Assembly (NCBI RefSeq): GCF_015644585.1
Contig: NZ_JADOBI010000002.1
Span: 558,001 to 622,000, forward strand
Length of the DNA stretch: 64,000 bases
Direction of reading: 5' to 3'
Origin: Rahnella laticis
GTDB taxonomy: Bacteria > Pseudomonadota > Gammaproteobacteria > Enterobacterales > Enterobacteriaceae
Shown piece after piece: positions 45,540 through 54,995 of the stretch (positions within the stretch are counted from its first letter, which is position 1; each line of letters opens with the position of its first letter). A program made the translations under genes and the position numbers. Under the pieces are notes generated by a model. The model saw only the letters and a list, made by a program, of their open reading frames with translations, had not been told where the DNA came from and made no database searches.

Positions 45540-46178
45540 TTACGCGAGGATTTCACGTACGAAGTTTTCGATCTCTTTGTTCTGGCAGTTTTCGAAGAAA
45601 CATTTCTGGAAACGTTCGCCGGTGACAGCAGTTTTCACCAGTTCCGGATCAATGGCGCGCAATGTGTCGAGATAGTTTTCTTTCACGACGGCCGCTTTCA
45701 CCTGATTCAGGATCCCCGCGTTGCGAACCTGCGGCTCTTTACGGTCTGCCGGATAACCCTGGCCTTTCACGCCGGTGAAGGCTTTTTCGAAGATGAAACG
45801 AACGTTAAGCTCTGCGCCCCAGCCAAACCCTTTGGCAAATGGCAGGGACAGCGCGTTACCGTTATTGATCTGCGCGAACAGGAAAGCATCCGCCGGATCG
45901 ATACAATAACCACAGTTTACGCCCGGATGGATGTTCAGGGACATCAGCGCGCCCTGCCCGGTGCCGCAGCCTGCGACCACAAAATCGACGGCTTTGGAAT
46001 TCAGTAAAATGCTGGCCATGATGCCCAGATGGATGTAGGTGAGGTGATGATCCTGTTCGTCAGACATGCCGACGTTGTAGACCGGATACTCTTTTTCAGA
46101 CGCCACGGCGTTCAGTTCTTTCAAAATGATCGCGTTTTTAGCAGCCTGACTGTTTTCCATCATCAATGCAATTTTCAT
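45540..46178 (-). CDS. RpiB/LacA/LacB-family isomerase, probable DKI isomerase
   Basis: A 212-residue cytoplasmic protein. It carries the RpiB-family core FVVAGCGTGQGALMSLNIHPGVNCGYCIDPADA, in which the Cys and Gly of GCGTGQG form the isomerase active-site loop. It is longer than RpiB (about 150) and has a C-terminal extension of about 55 residues. In streptococci an RpiB-family enzyme, DhuI, isomerises DKI ahead of a DhuD/KduD dehydrogenase. The gene lies 58 nt downstream of kduD in an operon with it, so the same reaction is the best guess, replacing KduI. GAGGA lies 6 nt before the ATG at 46178; upstream in-frame starts are not supported. Confidence 0.8.
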   Translation of the reverse strand: MKIALMMENSQAAKNAIILKELNAVASEKEYPVYNVGMSDEQDHHLTYIHLGIMASILLNSKAVDFVVAGCGTGQGALMSLNIHPGVNCGYCIDPADAFLFAQINNGNALSLPFAKGFGWGAELNVRFIFEKAFTGVKGQGYPADRKEPQVRNAGILNQVKAAVVKENYLDTLRAIDPELVKTAVTGERFQKCFFENCQNKEIENFVREILA

Positions 46179-46236
46179 GAGATTTCCTCGTTGTGGCAGC
46201 GGATTTCTCCGCTGCGCAAGTTGAATTGTGGCGGGA

Positions 46237-46998
46237 TTAACGCGCCAGCCAGCCGCCATCGACGGCAATTGTGTAGCCATTAATATAGTCAGAAGCCGGA
46301 GACGACAGGAAAACGACCGGCCCCATCAGGTCAGACGGTAAACCCCAGCGCCCGGCCGGAATGCGGCCCAGAATTTCTTCGCTGCGCGCTTCGTCGGCAC
46401 GAAGTTGCTGGGTGTTGTTGGTTGCCATATACCCCGGCGCGATGGCGTTCACGTTGATATTGTGTTTCGCCCATTCGTTCGCCAGCAGACGGGTCACGCC
46501 CATCACGGCACTTTTTGACGCGGTATAAGAAGGCACACGGATACCGCCCTGATAGGAAAGCATCGACGCGATGTTAATGATTTTCCCGCCAGTACCCTGC
46601 GCGATGAACTGTTTCGCGACGGCCTGAGACATGAAGAAGACGGATTTGATGTTCAGGTTCATGACGTCATCCCAGTTCTTTTCGCTGAACTCGATGGCGT
46701 CTTCACGACGGATAATCCCGGCGTTGTTGACCAGAATATCCAGATGCCCCATTTCCGCGACCGCACGTTCGAGCAGCGCCGGGATCACTTTGGTATCGCT
46801 CAGATCGGCGGTCAGGCTCAGGAAGCGACGGCCGGTGGCGCCCACGCGTTCGATGGTTTCCGTCGGTTCAACAATGTTGATCCCCACGATGTCGCAGCCC
46901 GCTTCTGCCAGACCTACGGCCATACCCTGACCCAATCCGGTGTCACAGCCGGTGACAACAGCCACTTTTCCCTGCAAAGAGAAATTATCCAGAATCAT
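46237..46998 (-). CDS. kduD: 2-deoxy-D-gluconate / 2-keto-3-deoxygluconate dehydrogenase KduD
   Basis: A 253-residue SDR oxidoreductase, the same length as E. coli KduD. The cofactor motif VTGCDTGLGQGMA is at about 13-25, NNAG near 88, and the catalytic Ser with YTASK (Tyr-x3-Lys) near 155. KduD reduces 2,5-diketo-3-deoxygluconate to KDG using NADH. The start at 46998 has AGGA 6 nt upstream and gives the family length; the ATG six codons earlier does not. A KdgR operator with perfect arms lies 128 nt upstream. The RpiB-family isomerase gene follows. Confidence 0.94.
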   Translation of the reverse strand: MILDNFSLQGKVAVVTGCDTGLGQGMAVGLAEAGCDIVGINIVEPTETIERVGATGRRFLSLTADLSDTKVIPALLERAVAEMGHLDILVNNAGIIRREDAIEFSEKNWDDVMNLNIKSVFFMSQAVAKQFIAQGTGGKIINIASMLSYQGGIRVPSYTASKSAVMGVTRLLANEWAKHNINVNAIAPGYMATNNTQQLRADEARSEEILGRIPAGRWGLPSDLMGPVVFLSSPASDYINGYTIAVDGGWLAR

Positions 46999-47125
46999 GA
47001 TGTTTCCTTTTTTCATAAAACGGAGGCGAATACGCGATTCCGTCGGACGTCTTGAATGATGTCGGGCACGGCCCGGCGCCGAAGTAATGGAGCGAGTTTA
47101 GCGACAAAATTCGCACAACTCAACA

Positions 47126-47146
47126 AATTGAAACATCATTTCAATT
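47126..47146. promoter_or_regulatory. KdgR operator upstream of kduD
   Basis: AATTGAAA-CATCA-TTTCAATT: both 8-bp arms match each other exactly and the half-sites fit the TGAAA / TTTCA KdgR pattern. It lies between rarA and kduD, 128 nt upstream of kduD. Confidence 0.75.
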
Positions 47147-47398
47147 TATGTGAACTTTGATGTTGTTTTTTGTTGGGTTGATCACGTCCTGACTATTGCA
47201 GGCACAGGAGAAGGCAGGCAGATGCCCGAAACGGGTGAAGGAAACAGTGAAAAATGCGCAGTAAAAAGCGTACCGGATCGGTCAGCGTGGGGTTTGAAAG
47301 GGATTGGAATAAAATATGGGGAAGAAAATTCACTGCCCGACGAAAGCCGGGCCAGTGGTACACGCCGTCTCAGGGAGAAGAGAAAGCGGAGAGGAAAC

Positions 47399-47755
47399 TC
47401 AGTGCAGGCAGCCCTGACATTCCGTTGCCAGGCTCAGGCCACGGCGCCAGTCGCCCGGCGTTTGTCCGAACTGGCGTTTGAAACTGCGGGTAAACGACTG
47501 CTGCGAATCAAAGCCCAGCGAAATCGCCACGCTGACGATAGGTTCGCCACTGCTGGCCAGCATATCGGCAGACTTCTTCAGTTTTTTCTCACGAATGTAC
47601 TCACCCATCGGCAAACCGGTGTGTTCTTTAAACATCCGTTGCAGATACCAGCGTGAATACCCTGCCCGCTTGGCGACGGTTTTAATATCCAGACGCTCTT
47701 CCAGGTTGTGATCGATCCAGTCGATCAGGTCGTGAATGAAATCCTCGGTTCTCAT
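47399..47755 (-). CDS. rarA: AraC-family multidrug regulator RarA (MarA/SoxS type)
   Basis: A 118-residue protein made only of the two helix-turn-helix units of the MarA group: KTVAKRAGYSRWYLQRMFKEH and ISLGFDSQQSFTRSFKRQFG. RarA-like regulators activate multidrug efflux genes without a ligand domain. It is divergent from oqxAB as in Klebsiella, where rarA is the dedicated activator. The ATG at 47755 has GGAG about 9 nt upstream. By sequence alone MarA or SoxS would also fit; the context decides. The 382 nt downstream hold no gene, only the kduD control region. Confidence 0.87.
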   Translation of the reverse strand: MRTEDFIHDLIDWIDHNLEERLDIKTVAKRAGYSRWYLQRMFKEHTGLPMGEYIREKKLKKSADMLASSGEPIVSVAISLGFDSQQSFTRSFKRQFGQTPGDWRRGLSLATECQGCLH

Positions 47756-47910
47756 GGACTTTCTCTCCGGCTTTTTTATTGTTCGGCGCCCCCCGGGGCA
47801 GCTCGTCTTTTTATAAAGTGACGCAGTTTCGACTTAAATGCAAGTTTTACTATTGCATTTAATTTCTCGTTACGGGATAGTCCACTTCCCCGAAGTAAAC
47901 GTTCTGTAAA

Positions 47911-47929
47911 ATAGCACAGAAAGTGTAAC
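47911..47929 (+). promoter_or_regulatory. Candidate mar/rar box upstream of oqxA
   Basis: ATAGCAC-N5-GTGTAAC matches most of the MarA/SoxS/RarA box (AYnGCACnnWnnRYYAAAY), including the invariant GCAC. It is 187 nt upstream of oqxA and 156 nt from the rarA start. Confidence 0.4.
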
Positions 47930-47980
47930 AGTATTTCTTGCACTTTAGTAGCGGCGTCCCTACAATCCCCTCGAACTAAC

Positions 47981-47999
47981 TGTATCAGACATTGATACA
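47981..47999. promoter_or_regulatory. Palindrome upstream of oqxA, candidate OqxR operator
   Basis: TGTATCA-GACAT-TGATACA is a perfect 7-bp inverted repeat with a 5-nt spacer, 117 nt before the oqxA start. Its size fits a dimeric regulator such as the Rrf2-type OqxR, but the repressor's site is not established by the sequence. Confidence 0.45.
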
Positions 48000-48115
48000 T
48001 AATTGTGCTGATGAACGGTACAAGCCCCAAAAAAGTCAGATCAGGCAAAGGACGTTACCCGGAGGACAGGCCGGTGTATTGCCTGGCAGCACTTACTTCA
48101 CTGGAAATAAAAATA

Positions 48116-49339
48116 ATGATGAACCTGCAAAAATCACAGGTTAATGCACGCGGCCGTTCCGGCGGCATGCCTTTGACGTTGCGTCTTTCCGGGATTGCGC
48201 TGGTTGTTGCCCTGCTTGCCGGGTGCGATAACAGCGTGGCGCAAAACGCCGCTCCGCCTGCCCCGCAGGTCAGCGCGGCAGATGTTTTAATCAGGCAAAT
48301 CAGCGAATGGGATGCCTTTAATGGCCGCGTCGAGGCGGTTCAGAGCGTTCAGCTCCGTCCGCGCGTGTCGGGTTACATCGACAAAGTGAATTATCAGGAA
48401 GGACAGGAAGTCAAAAAAGGTCAGGTGTTATTCACCATCGATGACCGGACTTATCGCGCTGCGCAGGAACAGGCGCAGGCCGAACTGGTCCGCGCCCGCA
48501 ATCAGGCCGGTCTGGCCCGAAGCGAATCCGCACGCACCGAAGCGCTGATCGGTACGCAGGCAGTTTCCAAAGAAATCGCTGAGCAACGCCGTTCTGCCGC
48601 GTCGCAGGCGCAGTCAGATGTTCTGGCCGCGCAGGCGCAGCTGGACATGGCGCAGCTCAATCTTGATTTTACCCGCGTAACCTCGCCGATTGACGGACGC
48701 GCCAGCCGCGCCATGATCACCATCGGTAATCTGGTGACAGCCGGTGATACCGCGAGCGTACTGACGACGCTGGTTTCCCTCGATACCGTGTATGTCTATT
48801 TTGACGTTGATGAAGGCACGTTCCTGCGTTACCAGGCGATGGCGCGTGACGGCCAGCGCAGCGATAACCCGCAAAACCGCCTGCCGGTTCATGTTGGTCT
48901 GGTTGGCGAAAATGGCTATCCCCATCAGGGCGTGGTCGATTTCACCGATAACCAGCTCAATTCTGGCACCGGCACTATCCGTATGCGCGCCCTGCTTGAT
49001 AACCGCGACCGCACGTTTACGCCGGGACTGTTTGCCCGCGTACAACTGCCGGGCAGCGCGCAGTTCAACGCCATGCTGGTGGACGATAAAGCCGTGCTGA
49101 CCGATCAGGATCGCAAGTTTGTCTACGTGGTGGATAAAGACGGCAAAGCGCAGCGTCGTGATGTGGAACTCGGGCGGATGTCCGGCGGCCTTCGCATCAT
49201 TCAGAAAGGCCTTGAAGCCGGTGATCGCGTGATTATCGACGGCGTGCAAAAAGTCTTTATGCCGGGAATGCCGGTAAACGCGAAAACCGTCGCCATGGCG
49301 GCCAACAGCGTTACGCCTACTCCCGCCGCAGTTCAATAA
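48116..49339 (+). CDS. oqxA: OqxA, periplasmic adaptor of the OqxAB efflux pump
   Basis: A 407-residue lipoprotein. The signal peptide ends in the lipobox LLAGC, with lipidated Cys near residue 37. HlyD-type segments follow: VQLRPRVSGYIDKVNYQEGQ (lipoyl), a long coiled-coil hairpin (Ala/Glu/Arg-rich, about 105-180) and TFTPGLFARVQLPG. It matches Klebsiella OqxA almost end to end. OqxAB exports quinolones, quinoxalines, chloramphenicol and related drugs with TolC. The ATG at 48116 or the next codon is the start, with GGA about 10 nt upstream. oqxB follows after 16 nt. Confidence 0.95.
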   Translation: MMNLQKSQVNARGRSGGMPLTLRLSGIALVVALLAGCDNSVAQNAAPPAPQVSAADVLIRQISEWDAFNGRVEAVQSVQLRPRVSGYIDKVNYQEGQEVKKGQVLFTIDDRTYRAAQEQAQAELVRARNQAGLARSESARTEALIGTQAVSKEIAEQRRSAASQAQSDVLAAQAQLDMAQLNLDFTRVTSPIDGRASRAMITIGNLVTAGDTASVLTTLVSLDTVYVYFDVDEGTFLRYQAMARDGQRSDNPQNRLPVHVGLVGENGYPHQGVVDFTDNQLNSGTGTIRMRALLDNRDRTFTPGLFARVQLPGSAQFNAMLVDDKAVLTDQDRKFVYVVDKDGKAQRRDVELGRMSGGLRIIQKGLEAGDRVIIDGVQKVFMPGMPVNAKTVAMAANSVTPTPAAVQ

Positions 49340-49355
49340 AAGAGAATCCTGACTC

Positions 49356-52300
49356 ATGGACTTTTCCCGCTTTTTCATCGACCGGCCAATATTTGCGGCT
49401 GTTTTGTCGATTTTAATTCTGGTCACCGGGGCGATTGCCATTCCCCTGTTGCCGGTCAGCGAATACCCGAATGTGGTGCCGCCGAGTGTGCAGGTTCGCG
49501 CTGAGTATCCGGGCGCTAACCCGAAAGTGATTGCCGAAACCGTGGCGACGCCGCTGGAAGAAGCCATCAACGGCGTTGAAAACATGGTGTACATGAAATC
49601 GGTTGCCGGTTCAGACGGCGTGCTGGTGACGACCGTGACCTTCCGTCCGGGCACCGATCCGGATCAGGCGCAGGTTCAGGTGCAAAACCGCGTGGCGCAG
49701 GCTGAAGCGCGCTTACCGGAAGATGTGCGCCGTCAGGGCGTGACTACACAGAAGCAGTCACCGACGTTAACGCTGGTGGTGCATCTGGTGTCGCCGAACG
49801 GTAAATATGACTCGTTATATCTGAGTAACTACGCCACGCTGAAGGTGAAAGATGAGCTGGCGCGCCTGCCGGGTGTCGGTCAGATTCAGATTTTCGGCGC
49901 GGGTGAATACGCGATGCGCGTGTGGCTCGATCCGAATAAAGTTGCGGCGCGTGGTCTGACGGCATCTGACGTCGTGAAAGCGATGCAGGAGCAAAACGTG
50001 CAGGTTTCTGCCGGTCAGCTGGGCGCAGAACCGATGCCGAAAGACAGCGATTATTTGCTGTCTATTAACGCGCAGGGGCGTCTGAAAGATGAAGACGAAT
50101 TCGGCAAAATCATCCTGAAAAGTGGTGACAATGGCGAAATCGTCCGTCTTCGTGACGTCGCACGTATCGAAATGGGTTCCGGCAGTTACGCCCTGCGCTC
50201 GCAGCTCAATAATAAAGATGCGGTCGGGATTGGTATCTTCCAGTCGCCGGGCGCGAATGCGATTGATTTGTCCGACGCCGTGCGTGCAAAAATGGCCGAG
50301 CTGTCGACGCGTTTCCCGGAAGGTATGACCTGGCGCGCGCCGTATGACCCGACCGTGTTTGTCCGTGATTCCATCAGCGCCGTGGTTCATACGCTGCTGG
50401 AAGCTGTAGTCCTGGTCGTGCTGGTGGTGATTCTGTTCCTGCAAACCTGGCGTGCGTCGATCATTCCGTTGCTGGCCGTACCGATTTCCGTGATCGGGAC
50501 ATTCAGCATTTTGTATCTGCTCGGCTTCTCGCTTAACACGCTCAGTCTGTTCGGGCTGGTTCTGGCGATCGGGATAGTGGTCGACGATGCCATCGTGGTG
50601 GTGGAAAACGTCGAACGTAATATTGAGGAAGGTTTAGCGCCACGCGAGGCCGCGCATCAGGCTATGCGGGAAGTTTCCGGGCCGATTGTGGCGATTGCGC
50701 TGGTGCTGTGTGCGGTGTTCGTGCCGATGGCTTTCCTTTCCGGCGTGACCGGCCAGTTCTACAAACAGTTTGCGGTGACGATTGCGATTTCTACCGTGAT
50801 CTCTGCCATCAACTCACTGACGCTTTCCCCTGCTCTGGCGGCGTTGTTGCTCAAAGCGCACGGCGCGCCGAAGGATATGCCCTCGCGGCTGATTGACCGG
50901 TTATTTGGCTGGATCTTCCGGCCGTTCAACCGCTTCTTCAACGCCAGTTCGCATAAGTATCAGAATGCGGTATCAAAGACGCTGGGTCGCCGCGGCGCGG
51001 TATTTGGTGTTTACGTTCTGCTGCTTTGCGCCGCCGCATTTATGTTTAAAGCGGTGCCCGGCGGGTTTATTCCGACGCAGGACAAACTGTATCTGATTGC
51101 CGGTGTGAAAATGCCGGAAGGATCTTCACTCTCGCGCACTGATGCGGTGATCCGCAAAATCAGCGCTATGGGCCTGAGCACGGACGGCGTGATTGACGCG
51201 GTGGCCTTCCCCGGCCTGAATGCGCTGCAATTTACCAATACGCCAAACACCGGGACGGTATTTTTCGCCCTGAAACCGCTGAGCGAACGTACCCGTACGG
51301 CGGCGCAGATTAACGCGGAAATCAACGCCAAAATCTCGCAGATACAGGAAGGGTTTGCCTTCTCAATTATGCCACCGCCGATCCTCGGCTTAGGTCAGGG
51401 GTCGGGTTATTCGCTTTACGTGCAGGATCGCGCGGGGCTGGGTTACGGTGCGTTGCAAACGGCGATCAATACGATGTCCGGTGCCATCATGCAAACGCCG
51501 GGAATGGGCTACCCGATTTCCTCTTATCAGGCCAACGTGCCGCAGCTTGATGCGCATATCGACCGCGATAAAGCCAAGGCTCAGGGCGTTTCACTGGATG
51601 AGTTATTCAGTACGCTACAGGTTTATCTCGGTTCGTCGTACATCAATGACTTCAACCGTTTTGGCCGTACCTGGAAAGTGATGGCGCAGGCCGATGGCCA
51701 GTTCCGTGACAGCGTGGAAGATATCGGTAACCTGCGTACCCGTAACGACAAAGGTGAGATGGTGCCGATTGGCAGCATGCTCAATATCACTACCACCTAC
51801 GGGCCTGACCCGGTGATCCGTTATAACGGTTACCCGGCGGCTGATCTGATTGGCGATGCTGACCCGCGCATTCTCTCTTCGGCGCAGGCAATGACCGAGC
51901 TGACCGCAATGTCGAAAAATCTGCTGCCAAACGGCATGAATATCGAATGGACGGATCTGAGTTACCAGCAATCTACACAGGGCAATGCGGCGCTGATCGT
52001 CTTCCCGATGTCTGTACTGCTGGCGTTCCTGGTGCTCGCCGCATTGTACGAAAGCTGGACGCTGCCGCTTGCGGTGATCCTGATTGTGCCAATGACGATG
52101 CTTTCCGCGCTGTTTGGCGTCTGGCTTACCGGCGGCGATAACAACGTCTTCGTACAGGTCGGGCTGGTGGTTCTGATGGGGCTGGCCTGTAAGAACGCCA
52201 TCCTGATTGTCGAGTTTGCCCGCGAACTGGAAATTCAGGGCAAAGGGATTATCGAGTCCGCGCTCGAAGCGTGCCGCCTGCGTCTGCGCCCTATAGTCAT

Positions 52301-52508
52301 GACGTCGATTGCGTTCATTGCGGGGACCATTCCGCTGATACTCGGCCACGGTGCCGGTGCGGAAGTGCGCGGCGTGACCGGTATTACCGTCTTCTCCGGC
52401 ATGTTAGGCGTGACGCTGTTCGGACTGTTCCTGACGCCAGTGTTTTACGTCGCACTGCGCAAGCTTGTTACACGTAAGAAAGTTGTTTTGGAAACGCAGA
52501 CGGTCTGA
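49356..52508 (+). CDS. oqxB: OqxB, RND multidrug efflux transporter
   Basis: A 1050-residue inner-membrane RND pump matching Klebsiella OqxB nearly throughout. It has 12 membrane helices, two large periplasmic loops and the proton-relay Asp pair in IGIVVDDAIVVVENVERN (about residues 405-422). The HAE1 signature LNTLSLFGLVLAIGIVVDD is intact. It works with OqxA and TolC to export drugs from the periplasm and inner membrane. It is in one operon with oqxA and is followed by a strong terminator, with oqxR converging from the other strand. Confidence 0.96.
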   Translation: MDFSRFFIDRPIFAAVLSILILVTGAIAIPLLPVSEYPNVVPPSVQVRAEYPGANPKVIAETVATPLEEAINGVENMVYMKSVAGSDGVLVTTVTFRPGTDPDQAQVQVQNRVAQAEARLPEDVRRQGVTTQKQSPTLTLVVHLVSPNGKYDSLYLSNYATLKVKDELARLPGVGQIQIFGAGEYAMRVWLDPNKVAARGLTASDVVKAMQEQNVQVSAGQLGAEPMPKDSDYLLSINAQGRLKDEDEFGKIILKSGDNGEIVRLRDVARIEMGSGSYALRSQLNNKDAVGIGIFQSPGANAIDLSDAVRAKMAELSTRFPEGMTWRAPYDPTVFVRDSISAVVHTLLEAVVLVVLVVILFLQTWRASIIPLLAVPISVIGTFSILYLLGFSLNTLSLFGLVLAIGIVVDDAIVVVENVERNIEEGLAPREAAHQAMREVSGPIVAIALVLCAVFVPMAFLSGVTGQFYKQFAVTIAISTVISAINSLTLSPALAALLLKAHGAPKDMPSRLIDRLFGWIFRPFNRFFNASSHKYQNAVSKTLGRRGAVFGVYVLLLCAAAFMFKAVPGGFIPTQDKLYLIAGVKMPEGSSLSRTDAVIRKISAMGLSTDGVIDAVAFPGLNALQFTNTPNTGTVFFALKPLSERTRTAAQINAEINAKISQIQEGFAFSIMPPPILGLGQGSGYSLYVQDRAGLGYGALQTAINTMSGAIMQTPGMGYPISSYQANVPQLDAHIDRDKAKAQGVSLDELFSTLQVYLGSSYINDFNRFGRTWKVMAQADGQFRDSVEDIGNLRTRNDKGEMVPIGSMLNITTTYGPDPVIRYNGYPAADLIGDADPRILSSAQAMTELTAMSKNLLPNGMNIEWTDLSYQQSTQGNAALIVFPMSVLLAFLVLAALYESWTLPLAVILIVPMTMLSALFGVWLTGGDNNVFVQVGLVVLMGLACKNAILIVEFARELEIQGKGIIESALEACRLRLRPIVMTSIAFIAGTIPLILGHGAGAEVRGVTGITVFSGMLGVTLFGLFLTPVFYVALRKLVTRKKVVLETQTV

Positions 52509-52533
52509 TATCACTGCACAAAATCCAGACAGC

Positions 52534-52562
52534 AAAAAGCCGGGAAATCTCCCGGCTTTTTT
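52534..52562. terminator. Bidirectional terminator between oqxB and oqxR
   Basis: Arms AAAAAGCCGGGA and TCCCGGCTTTTT are perfect over 12 positions with a 4-nt loop; T-runs on both strands. Confidence 0.92.
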
Positions 52563-52604
52563 ATGTTTGAAATTCACGCTACGGGTATAAATGCTCTCTG
52601 CGGT

Positions 52605-53090
52605 TTACTTAGAGCAGGAAACATTCTCTGCGTATTCTGCGGCCAGATCTTTGGTGCATTTGTACTTGCCGCCGCGTTCGAACTCCGCCAGCGCATCCGC
52701 CACGGTATGACGGGCTAAAACTTGAAGCGAGGCTTCTTCGGCTTCGTTGACGATATTCTTGAAGTACATGCAGGCATTGGCGCTGACGACGCAGCGGGCC
52801 GGAACATCAGGCCGGGCAGCCCAGAGGCGCTTATCTTCAATGACCGCGCAGTAAATATCGCGCAGTGAGATTTCTTCCGCCGGGCGCCCGAGATTAATAG
52901 AGCCGGTACGACCGAGAGTGGAGACAATAATGCCGTGCTGAGTCAGCGGCACCATCAGTTTGCGGATAAAACTGGAGTTGGCTTCCAGACCCGTTGCTAA
53001 AATCGCACTGGTGCAGCGCTGGCCAGCCTTTTGGGACTGAGCGATACAAAACACCATCTGCATAGCTGTCGGAAAGCGATAATCTAACAT
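52605..53090 (-). CDS. oqxR: OqxR, Rrf2-family repressor
   Basis: A 161-residue Rrf2-type winged-helix regulator: FIRKLMVPLTQHGIIVSTLG is the recognition and wing region near 40-60. It has Cys residues in RCVVSANACMYF near residues 96-107 and a Cys-containing tail, but not the IscR-type triple Cys spacing that would bind an Fe-S cluster clearly. In Klebsiella OqxR represses oqxAB and lies next to it. The start at 53090 has AGGA 8 nt upstream and is preferred to an ATG seven codons earlier. Confidence 0.9.
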   Translation of the reverse strand: MLDYRFPTAMQMVFCIAQSQKAGQRCTSAILATGLEANSSFIRKLMVPLTQHGIIVSTLGRTGSINLGRPAEEISLRDIYCAVIEDKRLWAARPDVPARCVVSANACMYFKNIVNEAEEASLQVLARHTVADALAEFERGGKYKCTKDLAAEYAENVSCSK

Positions 53091-53500
53091 GTCATTGTCC
53101 TGAGAAACCAAGTCTTAGGTAAAACACCGTATCACAGAGAAATAGCCCTGTACGTGATCTGGTCAATAATATACCAAATACTCCGTCGGTTGTACATGCG
53201 ATTTATCAATAGATTTCAATCATGTAGGGCACAAATCGCTTAATAATCGACCCCGGTTATTTACGGTTTTCACCTCTTTAAATTCAAGCGCTTGAGAGAT
53301 TTTTCAGGAGGATCAGGCAAGGATTTGTCGGCTTTTTAAACGAATCTTAACCAAAATTTTACGCGGGCAGGAATATGGCTTGAAAAAGGTTGAAGCACCT
53401 CATTTAAGCACGTCATTAATGGTTAAATATCAGGATTGCATCGCTGTAAACAGAGAGTACGCTTTGCGCACACTTCTTATCACCGGATGATAGCAACATC
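53091..53500. other. 410-bp intergenic region, divergent oqxR and DUF3761 promoters
   Basis: Contains the upstream regions of oqxR and of the DUF3761 gene. A perfect 12-bp palindrome TCAAGCGCTTGA is at 53284-53295, of unknown role. I see no convincing coding sequence or RNA gene. Confidence 0.5.
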
Positions 53501-53770
53501 ATGCGATTATTCGCTTGTTTAATAATCACTGGCTTTCTGCTTTTTCAACCCGCCCTGGCAAAACAAAATAATTCTCAGGATAGCGAACTTATAGAACAAG
53601 GCGATTATATTAATTCCGACGGGCAAAGCGTCCATAAACCGGCACATAGCAAATCAGGCAACATCCCCGAAGGGGCTTCTGCGCAATGTCGTGATGGAAC
53701 TTATAGTTTCAGTACACACCACCGTGGAACTTGTTCACGCCACGGTGGTGTTGCGCAGTGGTTAGAATAA
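53501..53770 (+). CDS. DUF3761 family small secreted protein
   Basis: An 89-residue exported protein. The signal peptide is about residues 1-20 (LLFQPALA-K). The mature end carries the DUF3761 signature: GDYINSDGQSVHKPAHS, IPEGASAQCRDGTYSFS and HHRGTCSRHGGVAQWL, with two Cys that could pair. The periplasmic role of this family is unknown. It is monocistronic, between oqxR and a porin gene, with a terminator shared with the convergent porin gene. Confidence 0.85.
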   Translation: MRLFACLIITGFLLFQPALAKQNNSQDSELIEQGDYINSDGQSVHKPAHSKSGNIPEGASAQCRDGTYSFSTHHRGTCSRHGGVAQWLE

Positions 53771-53797
53771 TAAATATTAATTGAGATTTAAATGTAA

Positions 53798-53821
53798 AAA
53801 ACCCATCCGGAGATGGGTTTT
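53798..53821. terminator. Bidirectional terminator between DUF3761 gene and porin
   Basis: AAAACCCATC / GATGGGTTTT perfect 10-bp stem with a 4-nt loop (CGGA) between convergent genes; T-run on both sides. Confidence 0.9.
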
Positions 53822-53855
53822 GATTGTTCTTAATATTCAGGTTAACGCTAAATAA

Positions 53856-54995
53856 TTAGAACTGGTAGACCAGACCAACTGCTACGATATCATCGGTAGA
53901 AGTACCGTATGCTTTGTAGAAGTCATCATCGTTATCCAACAGGTTAATTTTATAATCAACATAGGTGGACATGTTTTTGTTGAAGTAATAGCTGGTGCCA
54001 ACAGAAACGTATTTAACCAGATCTTTATCATTGTCTTGTCCAGCCTGAGTGGTATTAGCATTCAGGTCTTTACCTTTAGATTGCAGGTAAGAAACTTCCG
54101 GACGCAGACCAAAGTCGAACTGATATTGTGCAGTGACTTCAAAGTTCTGAGTTTTGTTAGCGATAGCACCGTCGTATTTACCGTAATTAGTCATGTTACG
54201 GGTTTCAGAATACATAGTTGCCAGATAGACGTTGTTTGCATCGTATTTCGCACCAACGGTCCACACTTCCGCTTTGTCACCGTCAGCAGTTGTATAGGTG
54301 ACTTGGTCGTTAGTACGGTCAGAAGAAGCGTATGCTGCACCTGCGCTGATACCCATACCGAAATCATAGGTAGTAGACAGACCATAACCGTCGCCATTTT
54401 GTTTATGAATCGCACGGTCACCATTATTTGTGCCTTCGCCACGGACATCGCCATCGTTCGCGCCCTGATACTGAACTGCAAAGTTCAAGCCTTTCACTGC
54501 GCCGAAGAAGTCAGTGTTACGGTATGTAGCAACACCATTAGCACGGCCAACCATGAAGTTGTCAGCGCTTGTGTAAGTATCACCACCAAACTCTGGCAGC
54601 ATATCGGTCCAGGCTTCAACGTCATACACTACGCCGTAGTTACGGCCGTAATCGAATGAACCGTAGTCACCGAATTTCAGACCCGCAAAGCCCAGACGAG
54701 TTGCGTTACCCGCTGTTGAATTAGTATCAGTACCTTCAACACTGTTTGCCTGAATATTGTATTCCCATTGGCCGTAACCGGTCAGTTGGTCGGCAATCTG
54801 AGTTTCGCCTTTAAAGCCAACTCGCACGTAAGTCTGGTCGCCATCTTTGCTAGAGTCGTCAGAAAAATAATGCAGGCCATCGACTTTACCGTACAGGTCA
54901 AGTTTATTGCCGTCTTTGTTATAAATCTCAGCTGAATGCGCTGCGCCTGCCACCAGTAATGCTGGAATAATAAGAGCCAGTGCTTTTAATTTCAT
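53856..54995 (-). CDS. General porin of the OmpC/OmpF/PhoE family
   Basis: A 379-residue outer-membrane porin. The signal peptide is residues 1-21 ([21 protein letters not shown]) and the mature start is [31 protein letters not shown] in constriction loop 3 and the terminal Phe (GLVYQF) are typical of trimeric general porins. It passes small hydrophilic solutes. OmpC and OmpF cannot be told apart with confidence here. A long AT-rich upstream region (about 340 nt) precedes it, as for OmpR-controlled porin genes, and a candidate sRNA gene is divergent from it. Confidence 0.94.
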   Translation of the reverse strand: MKLKALALIIPALLVAGAAHSAEIYNKDGNKLDLYGKVDGLHYFSDDSSKDGDQTYVRVGFKGETQIADQLTGYGQWEYNIQANSVEGTDTNSTAGNATRLGFAGLKFGDYGSFDYGRNYGVVYDVEAWTDMLPEFGGDTYTSADNFMVGRANGVATYRNTDFFGAVKGLNFAVQYQGANDGDVRGEGTNNGDRAIHKQNGDGYGLSTTYDFGMGISAGAAYASSDRTNDQVTYTTADGDKAEVWTVGAKYDANNVYLATMYSETRNMTNYGKYDGAIANKTQNFEVTAQYQFDFGLRPEVSYLQSKGKDLNANTTQAGQDNDKDLVKYVSVGTSYYFNKNMSTYVDYKINLLDNDDDFYKAYGTSTDDIVAVGLVYQF

